A stretch of DNA of 64,000 bases from assembly GCA_963742035.1 (NCBI GenBank), contig CAVUKH010000012.1:1-64000 (forward strand). The letters are read 5' to 3'. This document shows positions 42,322-51,484 of the stretch, one piece after another. The notes below the pieces were generated by a model. It did not search any database. It worked only from the letters and a program-made list of their open reading frames with translations, and was not told the origin of the DNA. Made by a program: the position numbers and the translations under genes. Source of the DNA: Bog-473 sp963742035. GTDB lineage: Bacteria; Actinomycetota; Acidimicrobiia; Acidimicrobiales; RAAP-2. Position 1 is the first letter of the stretch, and each line of letters begins with the position of its first letter.

Positions 42322-44280
42322 TCACCCTCCGGCGTCCGCGGGCGTGCAGAGGTAGAACCGGGACGTCCCGCTATCCGAGTGCACGGTCGCCGCGGCGCCC
42401 CTTTGCGCGGGGCAGTGCGCCAGCACCCAGCGCATGTCGGGATTGCGGGTCAGCGGGTCCGTCCCGACCAGGACCTCGCTCACGCGGCGGCCGCGCACGT
42501 CGTCGATGAACATCTGCAGCGGAGTTGCCGGTACCTGGCCCGAGAACCCGCCGACGGGGAGGAACTCGTGGCCGGTGGCCAGAACCTGGCCGCTCGCCTG
42601 CGCCGAGGACTCGTTGGTGACGACGCTCGCGTTCGAGGGGAGGCGTGCCGCTCTGGCGGCGGCCGCCGGCCAGCCGGCGACGTCTCGCTGCCACCCCGAC
42701 TGCTGGGCCGCGGTGATGGCGGCCGGTTGGTAGGGCGAGTCGAAGGGGCCGAGCTCGTCGCCTACGACGGTGGCCGAGCCCCAGGCGCCGCCGAGGAGGA
42801 GCGCCACCAGGGCGAGCCCGAGCCCGGCGCCCCGCTCCCACGGACGCCGATGGCGGCGCAGGGACGAGGCCAGGCAGCCCAGGGCCCCGGCCGTGGCGAG
42901 TGCACTGGTGGCGATGACCCAGGGCCGGACCCCGGCCGCGTCGGGCACCAGGTAGACCGCGTAGGCCACCCCGACGGCCACGACGGATACGACCAGGAGG
43001 GGCACGACCCGCGTTCGTTCCCGCCACCTCCAGGCCAGGGCGAAGCCCAGGCCGCACAGTGCCGCCATGGGCGGTGCCAACGCTGCCAGGTAGTAGCCGT
43101 TGAGGAAGTGCGACGAGGAGAAGAAGCTCCACGTGAGGAAGAGCCAGATGCCCCACAGGAGCGCGGCGGCGCGCCAGGGGTCGGTGCGGGGTCGGCGCCG
43201 GCGGGCCACGAGGATGCCGACCAGCGCGGCCAGTGACGGGACGAGGAGCCAGGCCGCCTCGCGTCCGAGTCCGCCGTCGAGGAAGCGAGCGGGCCCGCGC
43301 GCCAGCGCGTGGGTGGGCGCACCGCCGCTCGTGGACGTGGCCCGTCCCACCGGTGGCGGGCTGCAGCCTGGTTGGGCGAGCAGATCACCGCTGAGGCGAT
43401 CGGCACCGTTGTAGAGGAAGACCTGGCTGAAGACCGAGTTGGTGCAGCTGCCGTCCACGTAGGGGCGGTCCTGGGCGGGCACGAGCGAGACGATGCACAT
43501 CCAGCTCAAGGAGACGGCGATCACGGCAAGGAGGGAGAGCGCGACCTGCCCGACGCGGCGTTCCAGGCTGGCCACCGGTGCCGCCAGGATGTAGACGAGG
43601 AAGAGCGCCGGCAGGACGACCCAGGCCTGGAGCATTTTGGCCTGGAAGGCGAGGCCGACCCAAACGCCCGCGAGGACGAGGGATTGCAGCCGCCCCCTCA
43701 TGAAGGCGGACGTCGTGGCATCCGCCGCCAGCACCAGCAGCAGGATCAGGAGCGAGTCAGAGATGTTGCCGCGGTTCAGCAGGATGGTGACCGGCGTCGT
43801 GGCCAGGGCGGCGGCCGCCACGAGTCCGGCCCCGGCGCCGCCGACCCGGCGTACGGCGCGGTAGAGAACCAAGACGGTCAACGTCCCTTCGATGGCTTGT
43901 GGCAGCACCATGGCCCAGATGTGGAAGCCGAAGAGGCGGACGGACAAGGCCTGCAGCCAGAAGGCACCGGGCAACTTGTCGACCGAGACCGTGCCCCACG
44001 GGTCGAAGGCGCCGAAGAAGAAGTCGTGCCAGCTCTGCGACATGCTGCGCACGGCTGCGCCGTAGAACGTCTCGAGTCGGGCGCTCCCGCTGCCCCAGCT
44101 GTAGGAGAGGAGCGCCGACGCGGCGATGAGGAGGAGGGCAGGTCGGGCCCAGCGCGGTTGATCGGGCGGGGAGCGCCAGAACTCCCGGCGGCTCGCCCGC
44201 GCCGGCCGACGTGCGACCGACGGCTCGGCGCGCGCCGCCGCCGGCGCATCCTCCATGAGGCCCCCGCCCACGTCCCCCAC
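42322..44280 (-). CDS. Glycosyltransferase family 39 / ArnT-like membrane mannosyltransferase
   Basis: About 652 residues from a GTG at 44280 (ATG 44256 is the alternative). There are 12 or more hydrophobic helices. An acidic first external loop is seen in SWHDFFFGAFDPWGTVSVDK, the site where GT39/ArnT/PMT enzymes bind polyprenyl-phosphate sugar, followed by LPGAFWLQALSVRLFGFH. NRGNISDSLLILLLVLAADA is typical of actinobacterial members. The C-terminal 200 residues form a soluble domain. It probably transfers a sugar from a polyprenyl carrier to a lipid or protein outside the membrane; the acceptor is unknown. Convergent with ftsX. Confidence 0.82.
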   Translation of the reverse strand: MGDVGGGLMEDAPAAARAEPSVARRPARASRREFWRSPPDQPRWARPALLLIAASALLSYSWGSGSARLETFYGAAVRSMSQSWHDFFFGAFDPWGTVSVDKLPGAFWLQALSVRLFGFHIWAMVLPQAIEGTLTVLVLYRAVRRVGGAGAGLVAAAALATTPVTILLNRGNISDSLLILLLVLAADATTSAFMRGRLQSLVLAGVWVGLAFQAKMLQAWVVLPALFLVYILAAPVASLERRVGQVALSLLAVIAVSLSWMCIVSLVPAQDRPYVDGSCTNSVFSQVFLYNGADRLSGDLLAQPGCSPPPVGRATSTSGGAPTHALARGPARFLDGGLGREAAWLLVPSLAALVGILVARRRRPRTDPWRAAALLWGIWLFLTWSFFSSSHFLNGYYLAALAPPMAALCGLGFALAWRWRERTRVVPLLVVSVVAVGVAYAVYLVPDAAGVRPWVIATSALATAGALGCLASSLRRHRRPWERGAGLGLALVALLLGGAWGSATVVGDELGPFDSPYQPAAITAAQQSGWQRDVAGWPAAAARAARLPSNASVVTNESSAQASGQVLATGHEFLPVGGFSGQVPATPLQMFIDDVRGRRVSEVLVGTDPLTRNPDMRWVLAHCPAQRGAAATVHSDSGTSRFYLCTPADAGG

Positions 44281-44287
44281 CCGGGGC

Positions 44288-44293
44288 AACCTA
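44288..44293 (-). promoter_or_regulatory. Candidate -10 element, leaderless GT39-like gene
   Basis: On the minus strand TAGGTT ends 7 bases before the GTG at 44280; this arrangement is why that start was preferred. Confidence 0.4.
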
Positions 44294-44432
44294 GCCCTCG
44301 TGCGGGTTGATCGGGGTGCCATCGGGTTGCACGAAAGGGGCACGCCGATGGACGTGCGGTACGTTGCACGACGATGCAGGAAGCCGGGCACAGCGCTGCG
44401 ATCGACGCGCCCCCGGGTGGGGAGGGCGGGGC

Positions 44433-44720
44433 GTGACGGACCCGCGCCAGCGCGGTCGCTCGAACGGCTCGAACCCAGACCTCTCACGATCCCGCTTCTT
44501 CTGCAACAACGCACGCAAGGGCTCGCTGGTCTGCGGCATCCTGGCGTTCGCGGCCCTGGTCATCGGCGGGGGCTTCGCCGAGATCAGCTCGAACGGGGCG
44601 CCGACGTCGGCGGAGACGGCGGTCGTCCGTTGGATCATTGTGGGCTCGCTCGTCATCGGTGTGGTGCTCTACGTCCTCGGTGGCCGCATGCTCCGGGCCG
44701 ATCGCGACGGCGGTCGATGA
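44433..44720 (+). CDS. Small membrane protein, two transmembrane helices
   Basis: This 95-residue protein starts at GTG 44433 behind GGGGAGGGCGGGG. Helices lie at about residues 35-55 and 70-90, with a polar N-terminus containing FFCNNARKGSLVCG. I do not recognise the family. It is divergent from the glycosyltransferase and 87 bases before the next small gene. Confidence 0.6.
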   Translation: MTDPRQRGRSNGSNPDLSRSRFFCNNARKGSLVCGILAFAALVIGGGFAEISSNGAPTSAETAVVRWIIVGSLVIGVVLYVLGGRMLRADRDGGR

Positions 44721-44807
44721 GAGAACGGCCTGCACGGTCTGCGCGGCGCCCCTGTGCGGGGTGGAGGGTTGACCGGGCCGCGTCGCCATCTGAGTCAGAC
44801 TGAGGCC

Positions 44808-45029
44808 ATGGGAAGCGCCGGCGACAAGCCCAGGAAGCAGAAGCGGCATCTGGCCAAGGTTCCGAAGTACGAGGAGCCCAACACGTTGCCCGCGCAGGGC
44901 CTGACGGGGGGCTCGGGCGGCGCGTTCGGGTCGCGGTACGGGCATTCGGCCGATCACCGCCAGGAGAACAAGCCGGGGCGCTTCGGCGCGTTCGTTCTCC
45001 GCTGCCTGGGGATGAAGCCCAAGCCCTAG
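44808..45029 (+). CDS. Small basic hypothetical protein
   Basis: This 73-residue, lysine/proline/glycine-rich soluble protein starts MGSAGDKPRKQKRHLAKVPK and ends GMKPKP. No family is recognised. CAGACT lies 6 bases before the ATG and TTGACC further upstream, loosely like the leaderless pattern. The charge suggests nucleic-acid contact, but that is only a guess. Confidence 0.55.
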   Translation: MGSAGDKPRKQKRHLAKVPKYEEPNTLPAQGLTGGSGGAFGSRYGHSADHRQENKPGRFGAFVLRCLGMKPKP

Positions 45030-45060
45030 CCAAGCCCGGCTCGGTCGTATTTTCCCGCGC

Positions 45061-45092
45061 CGGCAAGGTTCGCGGCAAGGTTCGCGGCAAGG
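45061..45092. repeat. 12-base tandem repeat upstream of ssb
   Basis: CGGCAAGGTTCG occurs twice in succession, followed by the first 8 bases of a third copy. It lies 63 bases before ssb. Confidence 0.75.
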
Positions 45093-45154
45093 AGCGTCCG
45101 CCACGCTGTGCCGCGTCCTCGCAGTGAGGGCGTGCACAAAAGGGAGGATGCCAA

Positions 45155-45580
45155 ATGGCCAACACCACGACGATCACGGGGAATCTGACCCGGGAGCCTG
45201 AAATCCGTTACACCCGCGAAGGGCAGGCGACGGCCCAGCTCGGCGTCGCCGTGAACCGGCGCTGGCAGGACCGTTCGACCCAGGAATGGCAGGAGTCCAC
45301 CTCCTTCTTCGACGTCATCTGCTGGCGCGATCTGGCCGAGAACGTGGCCCTCAGCCTGACCAAGGGCATGCGGGTCGTCGTCACCGGCCGCCTGGAGCAC
45401 CGGACCTGGGAGACCGAGGAGGGGGAGCACCGCTCCAAGGTGGAGATCACGGCCGACGAGGTGGGCGCCAGCCTGCGCTTCGCCACGGCCGACGTCCACA
45501 AGGTGGAGCGGCGCGGGGCGGTCTCCCCCGAGAACGCCGACGCCGAAGGGGCCGACGCCTTGGCGGTGGAGGCCTCGTGA
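45155..45580 (+). CDS. ssb: Single-stranded DNA-binding protein
   Basis: This 141-residue OB-fold protein begins NTTTITGNLTREPEIRYT, followed by AQLGVAVNRRWQD, STSFFDVICWRDLAENVALS and KGMRVVVTGRLEHRTWE. The acidic DDDIPF-type C-terminal tip of replicative SSB is absent; the tail is ENADAEGADALAVEAS. It may be a second or specialised SSB rather than the main replicative one. A GGAGG lies 5-10 bases upstream. A small gene overlaps the stop. Confidence 0.88.
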   Translation: MANTTTITGNLTREPEIRYTREGQATAQLGVAVNRRWQDRSTQEWQESTSFFDVICWRDLAENVALSLTKGMRVVVTGRLEHRTWETEEGEHRSKVEITADEVGASLRFATADVHKVERRGAVSPENADAEGADALAVEAS

Positions 45581-45765
45581 TGCCGTGGGTGATCACCACA
45601 TCCGGATGGCCAGGGCTGGCGGCCCACGTCGCCGGGGCAACGGCACGCCTTGCGGTCGACCCGCCCATCGCGGTGGGTGCGATCGCAGGCGCCGCGGCGT
45701 GTGCCGGCGCGACGTTGCTGCGGAATCAGGCCGCGCTGCGTCGTCGCCGGGCGTCGTCCGGCTGA
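45580..45765 (+). CDS. Small hypothetical protein coupled to ssb
   Basis: This 61-residue protein starts with an ATG overlapping the ssb stop (TGATG), with GGTGGAGG upstream. It has one hydrophobic, alanine-rich helix (IAVGAIAGAAACAGATLL) and a basic tail LRRRRASSG. No family is recognised. Translational coupling to ssb suggests a real gene. Confidence 0.5.
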   Translation: MPWVITTSGWPGLAAHVAGATARLAVDPPIAVGAIAGAAACAGATLLRNQAALRRRRASSG

Positions 45766-45768
45766 CCC

Positions 45769-46233
45769 TCAGGATTCGCCGGACGGTCCGTCTGCTTCGG
45801 GGGCGTCGTCCCCGGGCGCGTACGTCAGCGAGAGCGAGTTGACGCAGTAGCGCCGCCCGGTGTCGGTCGGCCCATCGGCGAAGACGTGCCCCAAGTGGCC
45901 GCCGCACCGGGCGCACAGGATCTCGGTCCGCGCCATGCCGAAGGAGCGCTCCTTGCGTTCGAGGACCGTCCCGGTGACGCGGGCCCGGTCGAAGCTGGGC
46001 CATCCGGTGCCGGATTCGAACTTGGCCTCGGTGTCGAAGAGCTCGGCACCGCAACCAGCACAGCGGAAAACCCCCGCACCGTCCACGTGGAGCAGATCGC
46101 CCGACCACGGCGGCTCCGTGCCGGCCCGGCGGAGGACGGCATAGCGCTCGGCCGAGAGCGCCGCCTTCCACTCATCGTCGGTCTTGGTGACGGCGAAGCC
46201 GGCATCGTCGGTGGCGCGTCTGCGGGTGAACAT
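45769..46233 (-). CDS. msrB: Peptide-methionine (R)-S-oxide reductase MsrB
   Basis: This 154-residue protein has two zinc CxxC pairs (RCAGCGAELF and LCARCGGHLGHVF), GTGWPSF, and the catalytic cysteine in RRYCVNSLSL near residue 130. It reduces methionine-R-sulfoxide in proteins. Start at ATG 46233, ten bases after the amidohydrolase stop, so the two are probably co-transcribed. Confidence 0.92.
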   Translation of the reverse strand: MFTRRRATDDAGFAVTKTDDEWKAALSAERYAVLRRAGTEPPWSGDLLHVDGAGVFRCAGCGAELFDTEAKFESGTGWPSFDRARVTGTVLERKERSFGMARTEILCARCGGHLGHVFADGPTDTGRRYCVNSLSLTYAPGDDAPEADGPSGES

Positions 46234-46243
46234 GTCGGACCTT

Positions 46244-47449
46244 TCAGGCCGCCAGGGCGGCGGCCGCGTTGCCCATGAGGAAGAGGAAGTTGTCGGCGTA
46301 GAACTGTCGGCGTACCTCGGCATCGGCGGGGCCGAGCGAGGCCTCGAAGCGCTCGAGCGGCTTGCGTCCGCCCTCCACGTGCGGGTAGTCGGAGGAGAAG
46401 AGCACGAGGTCGGCGCCGGCCTGCTCCACAATCCAGCCCACGTCCTCGGTCGGATAGGGCGTGAACCGGCACTGCCGGTGCACGTACTCGCTCGGGCGGA
46501 GCGACAGCGCCTGCAGGCGTTCCTCGTGGCGGTGGAAGGCCTCGAAGGCGGACTCCATCTGGCGCAGCCACGACGGCACCCAGATGGCGCCCTGCTCGAT
46601 CACCCCGATGCGCAGGTCCGGGAACGCCTCGAGCACCCCGTCGAAGATGAGCGTGGCCAGCGTCTGGGCCGGCGGGACGGGGATCCCCATGTAGTCGACC
46701 GAGCGGAAGTTCTCCTCGCCTCCGTGGAAGTCCGGCGGCACGGGTTTGCCGTTGACGAAGTAGTTGGGGTCGATGAGGGTCCCCGTGCCCCCGACGTGGA
46801 AGACCACCGGGATGCCCGCCTCCTCAGCCCGGGCCCACACGCCGAACAAGTCGGTGTGGCTGGGCGAGTGCCGCGGCGGGCACCCCGAGGCGATCAGGAG
46901 GGCCGCGGCGCCCTGGGCCAGCGCGTCCTCGGTGGCGGCGACGGCCCGGGCCGGGTCGGCCAGCGGGACGTACAGCGACGGCAACAGGCGCGGGTCGACC
47001 GAGCAGAACTCGATCATGCCCCGGTTGTGGGCGCGCGCGGCGGCGTAGGCCAGGTCGGCGTCGGTGTGCTCCATGTCGTGCAGGCGTCCGTTGTGGAACG
47101 TGTTGAAGACGAGCTGGCTCGAGAAGCCCAGGAGATCGAGGGCGCGCGAGCGGTCTTCGGGAATGAAGGATCCGGTGGCGGCGAAGTTCTTGCGCGCCAT
47201 GATCTCCGCCTGCTCGTCGGCGCGGTACTCGGGCGTGGCGTGCCGTGCCCGCAGCGCGTCGAAGGCAGCCACGAGGTCGCGCTGTTGCTCGGCCGGGTCG
47301 CCCGTCTGGCGCAGCTCGTTCCCGCCTGGGTAGCGCAGGACGGGCATCCGGTCCCGGTAGGCCGCCTCGGCGTGGTCCCGCAGCCAGGTGGGGGTCTCCA
47401 TGATGTGGGCGTCGGCGTCGTGGACGATCCGGCCCTCGGAATAGGCCAT
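46244..47449 (-). CDS. Amidohydrolase family protein (amidohydrolase 2 / ACMSD-like)
   Basis: This 401-residue TIM-barrel hydrolase begins with RIVHDADAHIMETP (metal-binding start), has VVFHVGGTGTL, LIFDGVLEAFPDLRIGVIEQ followed by GAIWVPSW, and LFSSDYPHVEGG with the catalytic Asp. These motifs define the ACMSD-like amidohydrolases, which include decarboxylases and hydrolases of aromatic or cyclic compounds. GGGAGGGAGGGAG precedes the ATG. It is near the steroid-type degradation genes, so a catabolic role is plausible. Confidence 0.85.
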   Translation of the reverse strand: MAYSEGRIVHDADAHIMETPTWLRDHAEAAYRDRMPVLRYPGGNELRQTGDPAEQQRDLVAAFDALRARHATPEYRADEQAEIMARKNFAATGSFIPEDRSRALDLLGFSSQLVFNTFHNGRLHDMEHTDADLAYAAARAHNRGMIEFCSVDPRLLPSLYVPLADPARAVAATEDALAQGAAALLIASGCPPRHSPSHTDLFGVWARAEEAGIPVVFHVGGTGTLIDPNYFVNGKPVPPDFHGGEENFRSVDYMGIPVPPAQTLATLIFDGVLEAFPDLRIGVIEQGAIWVPSWLRQMESAFEAFHRHEERLQALSLRPSEYVHRQCRFTPYPTEDVGWIVEQAGADLVLFSSDYPHVEGGRKPLERFEASLGPADAEVRRQFYADNFLFLMGNAAAALAA

Positions 47450-47744
47450 GTCTCCCTCCCTCCCGACACGCCGCTCGTGCCGTGGTGCCCGGGCCGTGCC
47501 GAGCTGTGCCCGTGCTGTACCGGTGCTGTGCCGGCCAGTATTCCAGGCTCGGCCGGCCGTCTCGCCCGCAGCGGTACCGCCCTACGAGGGCGCCGTGGGA
47601 ACGGAGCTGGTGACCGATCTGTTGCGTGAGGTGGGACTGCCCCCCACACTGGTCGAACGGGTGGAGCTGGTCGGGCAGGAGGCCACGGCTCCGATCTGAC
47701 GGCCCGTCAGATCGGGCTTGCAGGCTTGGCTACGCTCCCCGGCG
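47450..47744. other. Divergent gap between amidohydrolase and acyl-CoA dehydrogenase genes
   Basis: It contains a possible 34-residue frame from GTG 47595 to 47699 (VGTELVTDLLREVGLPPTLV onward). TACGAG lies 6 bases before that GTG. This frame may be a remnant or a very small gene; support is weak. Promoters of both flanking genes lie here. Confidence 0.3.
47731..47736 (+). promoter_or_regulatory. Candidate -10 element, leaderless acyl-CoA dehydrogenase operon
   Basis: TACGCT ends 8 bases before the ATG at 47745; no Shine-Dalgarno sequence is present. Confidence 0.45.
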
Positions 47745-48950
47745 ATGGATCTGCGCGACCGCCCCGAGGACGTGGCGTTCCGCCAGGAGGTCAGGAGCTT
47801 CCTGCACGAGCACCTCGTGGGGGATTTTGCCGAGTTGGGGGGCCGGGGGGGCTCGGGCGACGAGACCTTCGGTTTCGAGGTACGGCGGCGCTGGGAGAAG
47901 GTGCTGGCGGGGGGCGGCTGGACCGGCCTGGGCTGGCCGGCCGAATTCGGGGGCCGGGGCGCCACCATGACCGAGCAGGTCATCTTCAACGAGGAGTACG
48001 CCCGTGCCGCGGCGCCCGGTCGGGTCAACGTCATGGGCGAGGGGCTGCTCGGCCCGACCCTGATCCATTACGGCACGCCCGAGCAGCAGGCCCGCTTCCT
48101 GCCACCGATCCGGGAGGGCGCCGAGCTGTGGTGCCAGGGCTACTCCGAGCCGGACGCCGGCAGCGACCTGGCCAACGTCAAGACCAGGGCCGTTCGTGAC
48201 GGCAACCAGTGGGTGATCACGGGGCAGAAGGTCTGGACCTCGCTGGCCCACCTGGCGGACTGGTGCTTCGTCGTGTGCCGGACCGACGCTGAGTCGGCGC
48301 GCCACAAAGGACTGTCCTATCTGTTGGTGCCGATGGACCAGCCCGGCATCACCGTGCGTCCGATCACCCAGCTGACGCGCACCAGCGAGTTCAACGAGGT
48401 GTTCTTCGACGGAGCCCGCACCCATGTCGACAATGTCGTGGGCGGGGTCGGCGAGGGTTGGCGCGTCGCGCTGGCCACCCTGGCCTTCGAACGCGGCGTC
48501 GCCCTGTTGGGTTTTCAACTCGGCTTCCGCCGCGAGCTCGACCGCCTGGTGCAACTGGCCGAGGAGAACGGCGCCGCCCGCCGCCCCGTGGTGCGCCAAC
48601 GGCTGGCCCAGGCCCACATTGAGCTGACCATCATGCGCTACAACACTCTGCGCAGCCTGGCCGGAGTCGACGGTCCCGTGGCGCCCCCCGAGGCCTCCAT
48701 CGCCAAGCTGTACTGGGGGAGCTGGCACCGCCGGCTCGGCGAGCTGGCCATGGACGTCCTGGGACCGGCGGCGAGCGTCCTGGACGGTGAGGCCCTGCCC
48801 GAGAACGGGTGGTACGGCCTCGGCGAGCTCCAGCGCTCTTTTCTCTTCGCCCGCTCCGAGACCATTTACGGTGGGTCCAACGAGATCCAGCGCAACATCA
48901 TCGGTGAGCGGGTGCTCGGCCTGCCGCCCGAACCAAAAGGGGTGGCGTGA
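47745..48950 (+). CDS. Acyl-CoA dehydrogenase (FadE30-like)
   Basis: This 401-residue flavoprotein has WCQGYSEPDAGSDLANVKTR and the VITGQKVWTSLAHLADWCF FAD-binding strand near residue 155, and a C-terminal SETIYGGSNEIQRNIIGERV. It introduces a double bond into an acyl-CoA. Gene order acyl-CoA dehydrogenase, SDR, FadD3-like ligase matches the KstR2-regulated fadE30-Rv3559c-fadD3 block of Mycobacterium tuberculosis used for degradation of steroid C and D rings. That function is inferred from order and family, and the exact FadE identity is uncertain. It overlaps the SDR gene by four bases. Confidence 0.85.
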   Translation: MDLRDRPEDVAFRQEVRSFLHEHLVGDFAELGGRGGSGDETFGFEVRRRWEKVLAGGGWTGLGWPAEFGGRGATMTEQVIFNEEYARAAAPGRVNVMGEGLLGPTLIHYGTPEQQARFLPPIREGAELWCQGYSEPDAGSDLANVKTRAVRDGNQWVITGQKVWTSLAHLADWCFVVCRTDAESARHKGLSYLLVPMDQPGITVRPITQLTRTSEFNEVFFDGARTHVDNVVGGVGEGWRVALATLAFERGVALLGFQLGFRRELDRLVQLAEENGAARRPVVRQRLAQAHIELTIMRYNTLRSLAGVDGPVAPPEASIAKLYWGSWHRRLGELAMDVLGPAASVLDGEALPENGWYGLGELQRSFLFARSETIYGGSNEIQRNIIGERVLGLPPEPKGVA

Positions 48951-49768
48951 GCACCAACCTCAATGCGTCCTTCGATCCGCCGCCCCCGCCACCGGCGCCG
49001 GGCGGCCACGGGCTGTTGGACGGCAAGGTCGTCGTCGTGACGGCGGCGGCCGGGACCGGCATCGGGTCGGCGACGGCCCGACGCTGCCTGGAGGAGGGGG
49101 CGTCGGTCCTTCTCTCGGATGCGCACGCCCGGCGGCTGGGTGAGACCGCCGAGCAGCTGGCCGGGCAGCTCGGGGCGGAAGGACCGGCGCGGGTGCACGC
49201 GCTGGCCTGCGACGTGCGGGACGAGACGCAGGTCGGTGCGCTCTACGACGGGGCCCTCGAACGGTTCGGCCGCATTGACGTCGCGGTGCACAACGCCGGG
49301 CTCGGTGGCACAGTGCCGCTGGTCGAGATGACGGACGAGCAGTGGTCCACCGTGCTCGACATCACGTTGACGGGCACGTTCCGCTGCACCCGCGCCGCGC
49401 TCACCCGGATGCTGCCGCAGAAGGCGGGCATCATCGTCAACAACGCTTCGGTCCTCGGCTGGCGGGCCCAACCGGGCCAGGCCCACTACGCGGCGGCCAA
49501 GGCCGGGGTCATGGCCCTCACGCGCTGCGCCGCCGCCGAGGCGGCTCCGGCCGGAGTCAGGGTCAACGCGGTGTCGCCCAGCCTGGCCGAGCACCCGTTC
49601 CTGAACCGGGCCATCCCCGACGAGGACCTCGCCGTGCTGCGCCGCCGCGAGCTGTTCGGCCGCGGCGCCGAGACGTGGGAGGTGGCCAACGTCATTGTGT
49701 TCCTGGCCAGCGACTATTCGTCCTACCTCTCCGGAGAGGTCATCTCCGTGAGCAGCCAGCACCCGTGA
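48947..49768 (+). CDS. ipdF: Short-chain dehydrogenase/reductase, IpdF-like
   Basis: This 273-residue SDR has a modified nucleotide motif VTAAAGTGIGSATARR near residue 32 (Thr in place of the usual Gly-x-x-x-Gly-Ile-Gly first part), NAGLGG, catalytic Ser in NNASVLGW and YAAAKAG with Tyr and Lys. The AAAGTGIG variation is characteristic of the IpdF/Rv3559c group acting on a hydroxy-indanone acyl-CoA in steroid catabolism; I recall this from family resemblance. Start is GTG. It overlaps its neighbours by four bases on both sides, so the trio is one operon. Confidence 0.8.
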   Translation: MSTNLNASFDPPPPPPAPGGHGLLDGKVVVVTAAAGTGIGSATARRCLEEGASVLLSDAHARRLGETAEQLAGQLGAEGPARVHALACDVRDETQVGALYDGALERFGRIDVAVHNAGLGGTVPLVEMTDEQWSTVLDITLTGTFRCTRAALTRMLPQKAGIIVNNASVLGWRAQPGQAHYAAAKAGVMALTRCAAAEAAPAGVRVNAVSPSLAEHPFLNRAIPDEDLAVLRRRELFGRGAETWEVANVIVFLASDYSSYLSGEVISVSSQHP

Positions 49769-51465
49769 GTCCATCTCCCGCGAGCGGTGGGATCGGCGGC
49801 GCGCCGGCCGACCAGGAGGACCCGCGGGCCGACCTCATCTGGGGCACGGTGCCCCGCCTGGTGGACGACGCGGCACGCCGCCACGGCACCACGGAGGCAT
49901 TGGTGGACGGGGAACGGCGCTTGACCTACGCGCAGTTGGCCCCGGAGGTCGACCGCTATGCCCGCGGCTTCATGGCCGCCGGCGTCGGGGCGGGGGACCG
50001 GGCCGCCCTGTGGGCTCCGAACTGCGCCGAGTGGATGCTCGCCGCGCTCGGACTGCTGCGCGCAGGCGCGGTGCTGGTGCCGCTGAACACGCGGTTCAGG
50101 GGTGGCGAGGCGGCGTACATCGTTCGCAACGCCGGTGCGACGACGCTGGTGACCGTGCGGGGCTTCCTCGGGTTCGACTATCCCGCCATGGTGGCGGGTC
50201 AAGACACGGGGGACCTCGCCCGCATCATCCTTCTGCGCGACGAGGGTGCGGGTGCGGACCCCAGCCCGGTCGGCGCGGTGCCGGTGACGGGCATCCAAGC
50301 TTTCCTGCAGGCGGGGGAGGACATCGATCCCGCCGCATCGGCGGCGCGGGCCGCCGCCGTGCAGCCCGACGACGTCTCGGATCTCATCTTCACCTCGGGT
50401 ACCACCGGCCACCCAAAGGGTGCGGCGGCGACGCACGCGCAGTCGCTGCGCACGTTTGGGACGTGGTCGTCCATCGTCGGGCTGGCGGCGGGCGACCGCT
50501 ACCTCGTCGTCAACCCCTTCTTCCACACCTTCGGGTACAAGGCGGGCATCCTCGCCTGCCTCATGGCCGGCGCCACCGTGGTGCCGGAGCCGGTCTTCGA
50601 CCCCACGGCAGTCATGGCACGCATCGGGAGCGAGCGCATCAGTGTGCTGCCCGGGCCACCGACGCTCTACCAGACCCTGCTGTCGGACCCCCGGCGCGCC
50701 GAGCACGACCTGTCGTCCCTCCGGCTCGGGGTCACCGGCGCGGCCGTCGTGCCGGTCGAGCTGGTCCAGGCGATGCGGGACGAGCTCGGCTTCGACACGG
50801 TCCTGACCGCCTACGGCCTCACGGAGTCGTGCGGGACCGTGACCATGTGCCGGCGCAGCGATCCCCCCGAGGTCGTGGCCGCCACTTCGGGTCGGGCCAT
50901 TCCCGGCCTGGAGGTCCGGGCCGTGGCCGGCGGACGCACCGTGGCACCGGGTCAGCCGGGTGAGATCGTGGTGCGGGGCTACACGGTGATGCCGGGCTAC
51001 TGGGGCAACGAGGCGGCGACGGCCGAGGCGATCGACGGCGAGGGGTGGTTGCACACCGGCGACATCGGTGTGCTCGACGCCGCCGGCAACGTCACCATCA
51101 CCGACCGGGTCAAGGACATGTTCGTCGTGGGCGGCTTCAACGCGTACCCGGCGGAGATCGAAGCCATCCTGCGCGGCCACGAGGCGGTGGGCCAGGTGGC
51201 GGTGGTCGGCGTGCCCGACGAACGGATGGGCGAAGTGGGCTGTGCCTACGTCGTCCCCACGGCGGCGGCGGCGAGCGCCGACCCCGTGGCGCTCGGACGC
51301 TCGATTCTCAGCTGGTCCCGGGGAGCCATGGCCAACTACAAAGTGCCACGCAGCGTCGTCGTGCTCAATGTGCTGCCCGTGAACGCCAGCGGGAAGGTCC
51401 TCAAGCGAGAGCTCCGCCAACGCCACGCGGCGGACGCGGACACCGTGGTCACCAACGAGTCGTAG
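49765..51465 (+). CDS. fadD3: Acyl-CoA ligase, FadD3-like
   Basis: This 566-residue adenylate-forming ligase has the P-loop LIFTSGTTGHPKGA near residue 205, TAYGLTESCG near residue 350, GWLHTGDIGVLD, and the C-terminal lysine in NASGKVLKRELRQ. FadD3 activates HIP, the indane propionate left after steroid A/B-ring degradation. The N-terminal VSPSPASGGIGGAPADQEDP is an unstructured lead. Start is GTG overlapping the SDR stop. Substrate assignment rests on gene order. Confidence 0.82.
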   Translation: MSPSPASGGIGGAPADQEDPRADLIWGTVPRLVDDAARRHGTTEALVDGERRLTYAQLAPEVDRYARGFMAAGVGAGDRAALWAPNCAEWMLAALGLLRAGAVLVPLNTRFRGGEAAYIVRNAGATTLVTVRGFLGFDYPAMVAGQDTGDLARIILLRDEGAGADPSPVGAVPVTGIQAFLQAGEDIDPAASAARAAAVQPDDVSDLIFTSGTTGHPKGAAATHAQSLRTFGTWSSIVGLAAGDRYLVVNPFFHTFGYKAGILACLMAGATVVPEPVFDPTAVMARIGSERISVLPGPPTLYQTLLSDPRRAEHDLSSLRLGVTGAAVVPVELVQAMRDELGFDTVLTAYGLTESCGTVTMCRRSDPPEVVAATSGRAIPGLEVRAVAGGRTVAPGQPGEIVVRGYTVMPGYWGNEAATAEAIDGEGWLHTGDIGVLDAAGNVTITDRVKDMFVVGGFNAYPAEIEAILRGHEAVGQVAVVGVPDERMGEVGCAYVVPTAAAASADPVALGRSILSWSRGAMANYKVPRSVVVLNVLPVNASGKVLKRELRQRHAADADTVVTNES

Positions 51466-51484
51466 GAAACGAGAGGAGCACACA

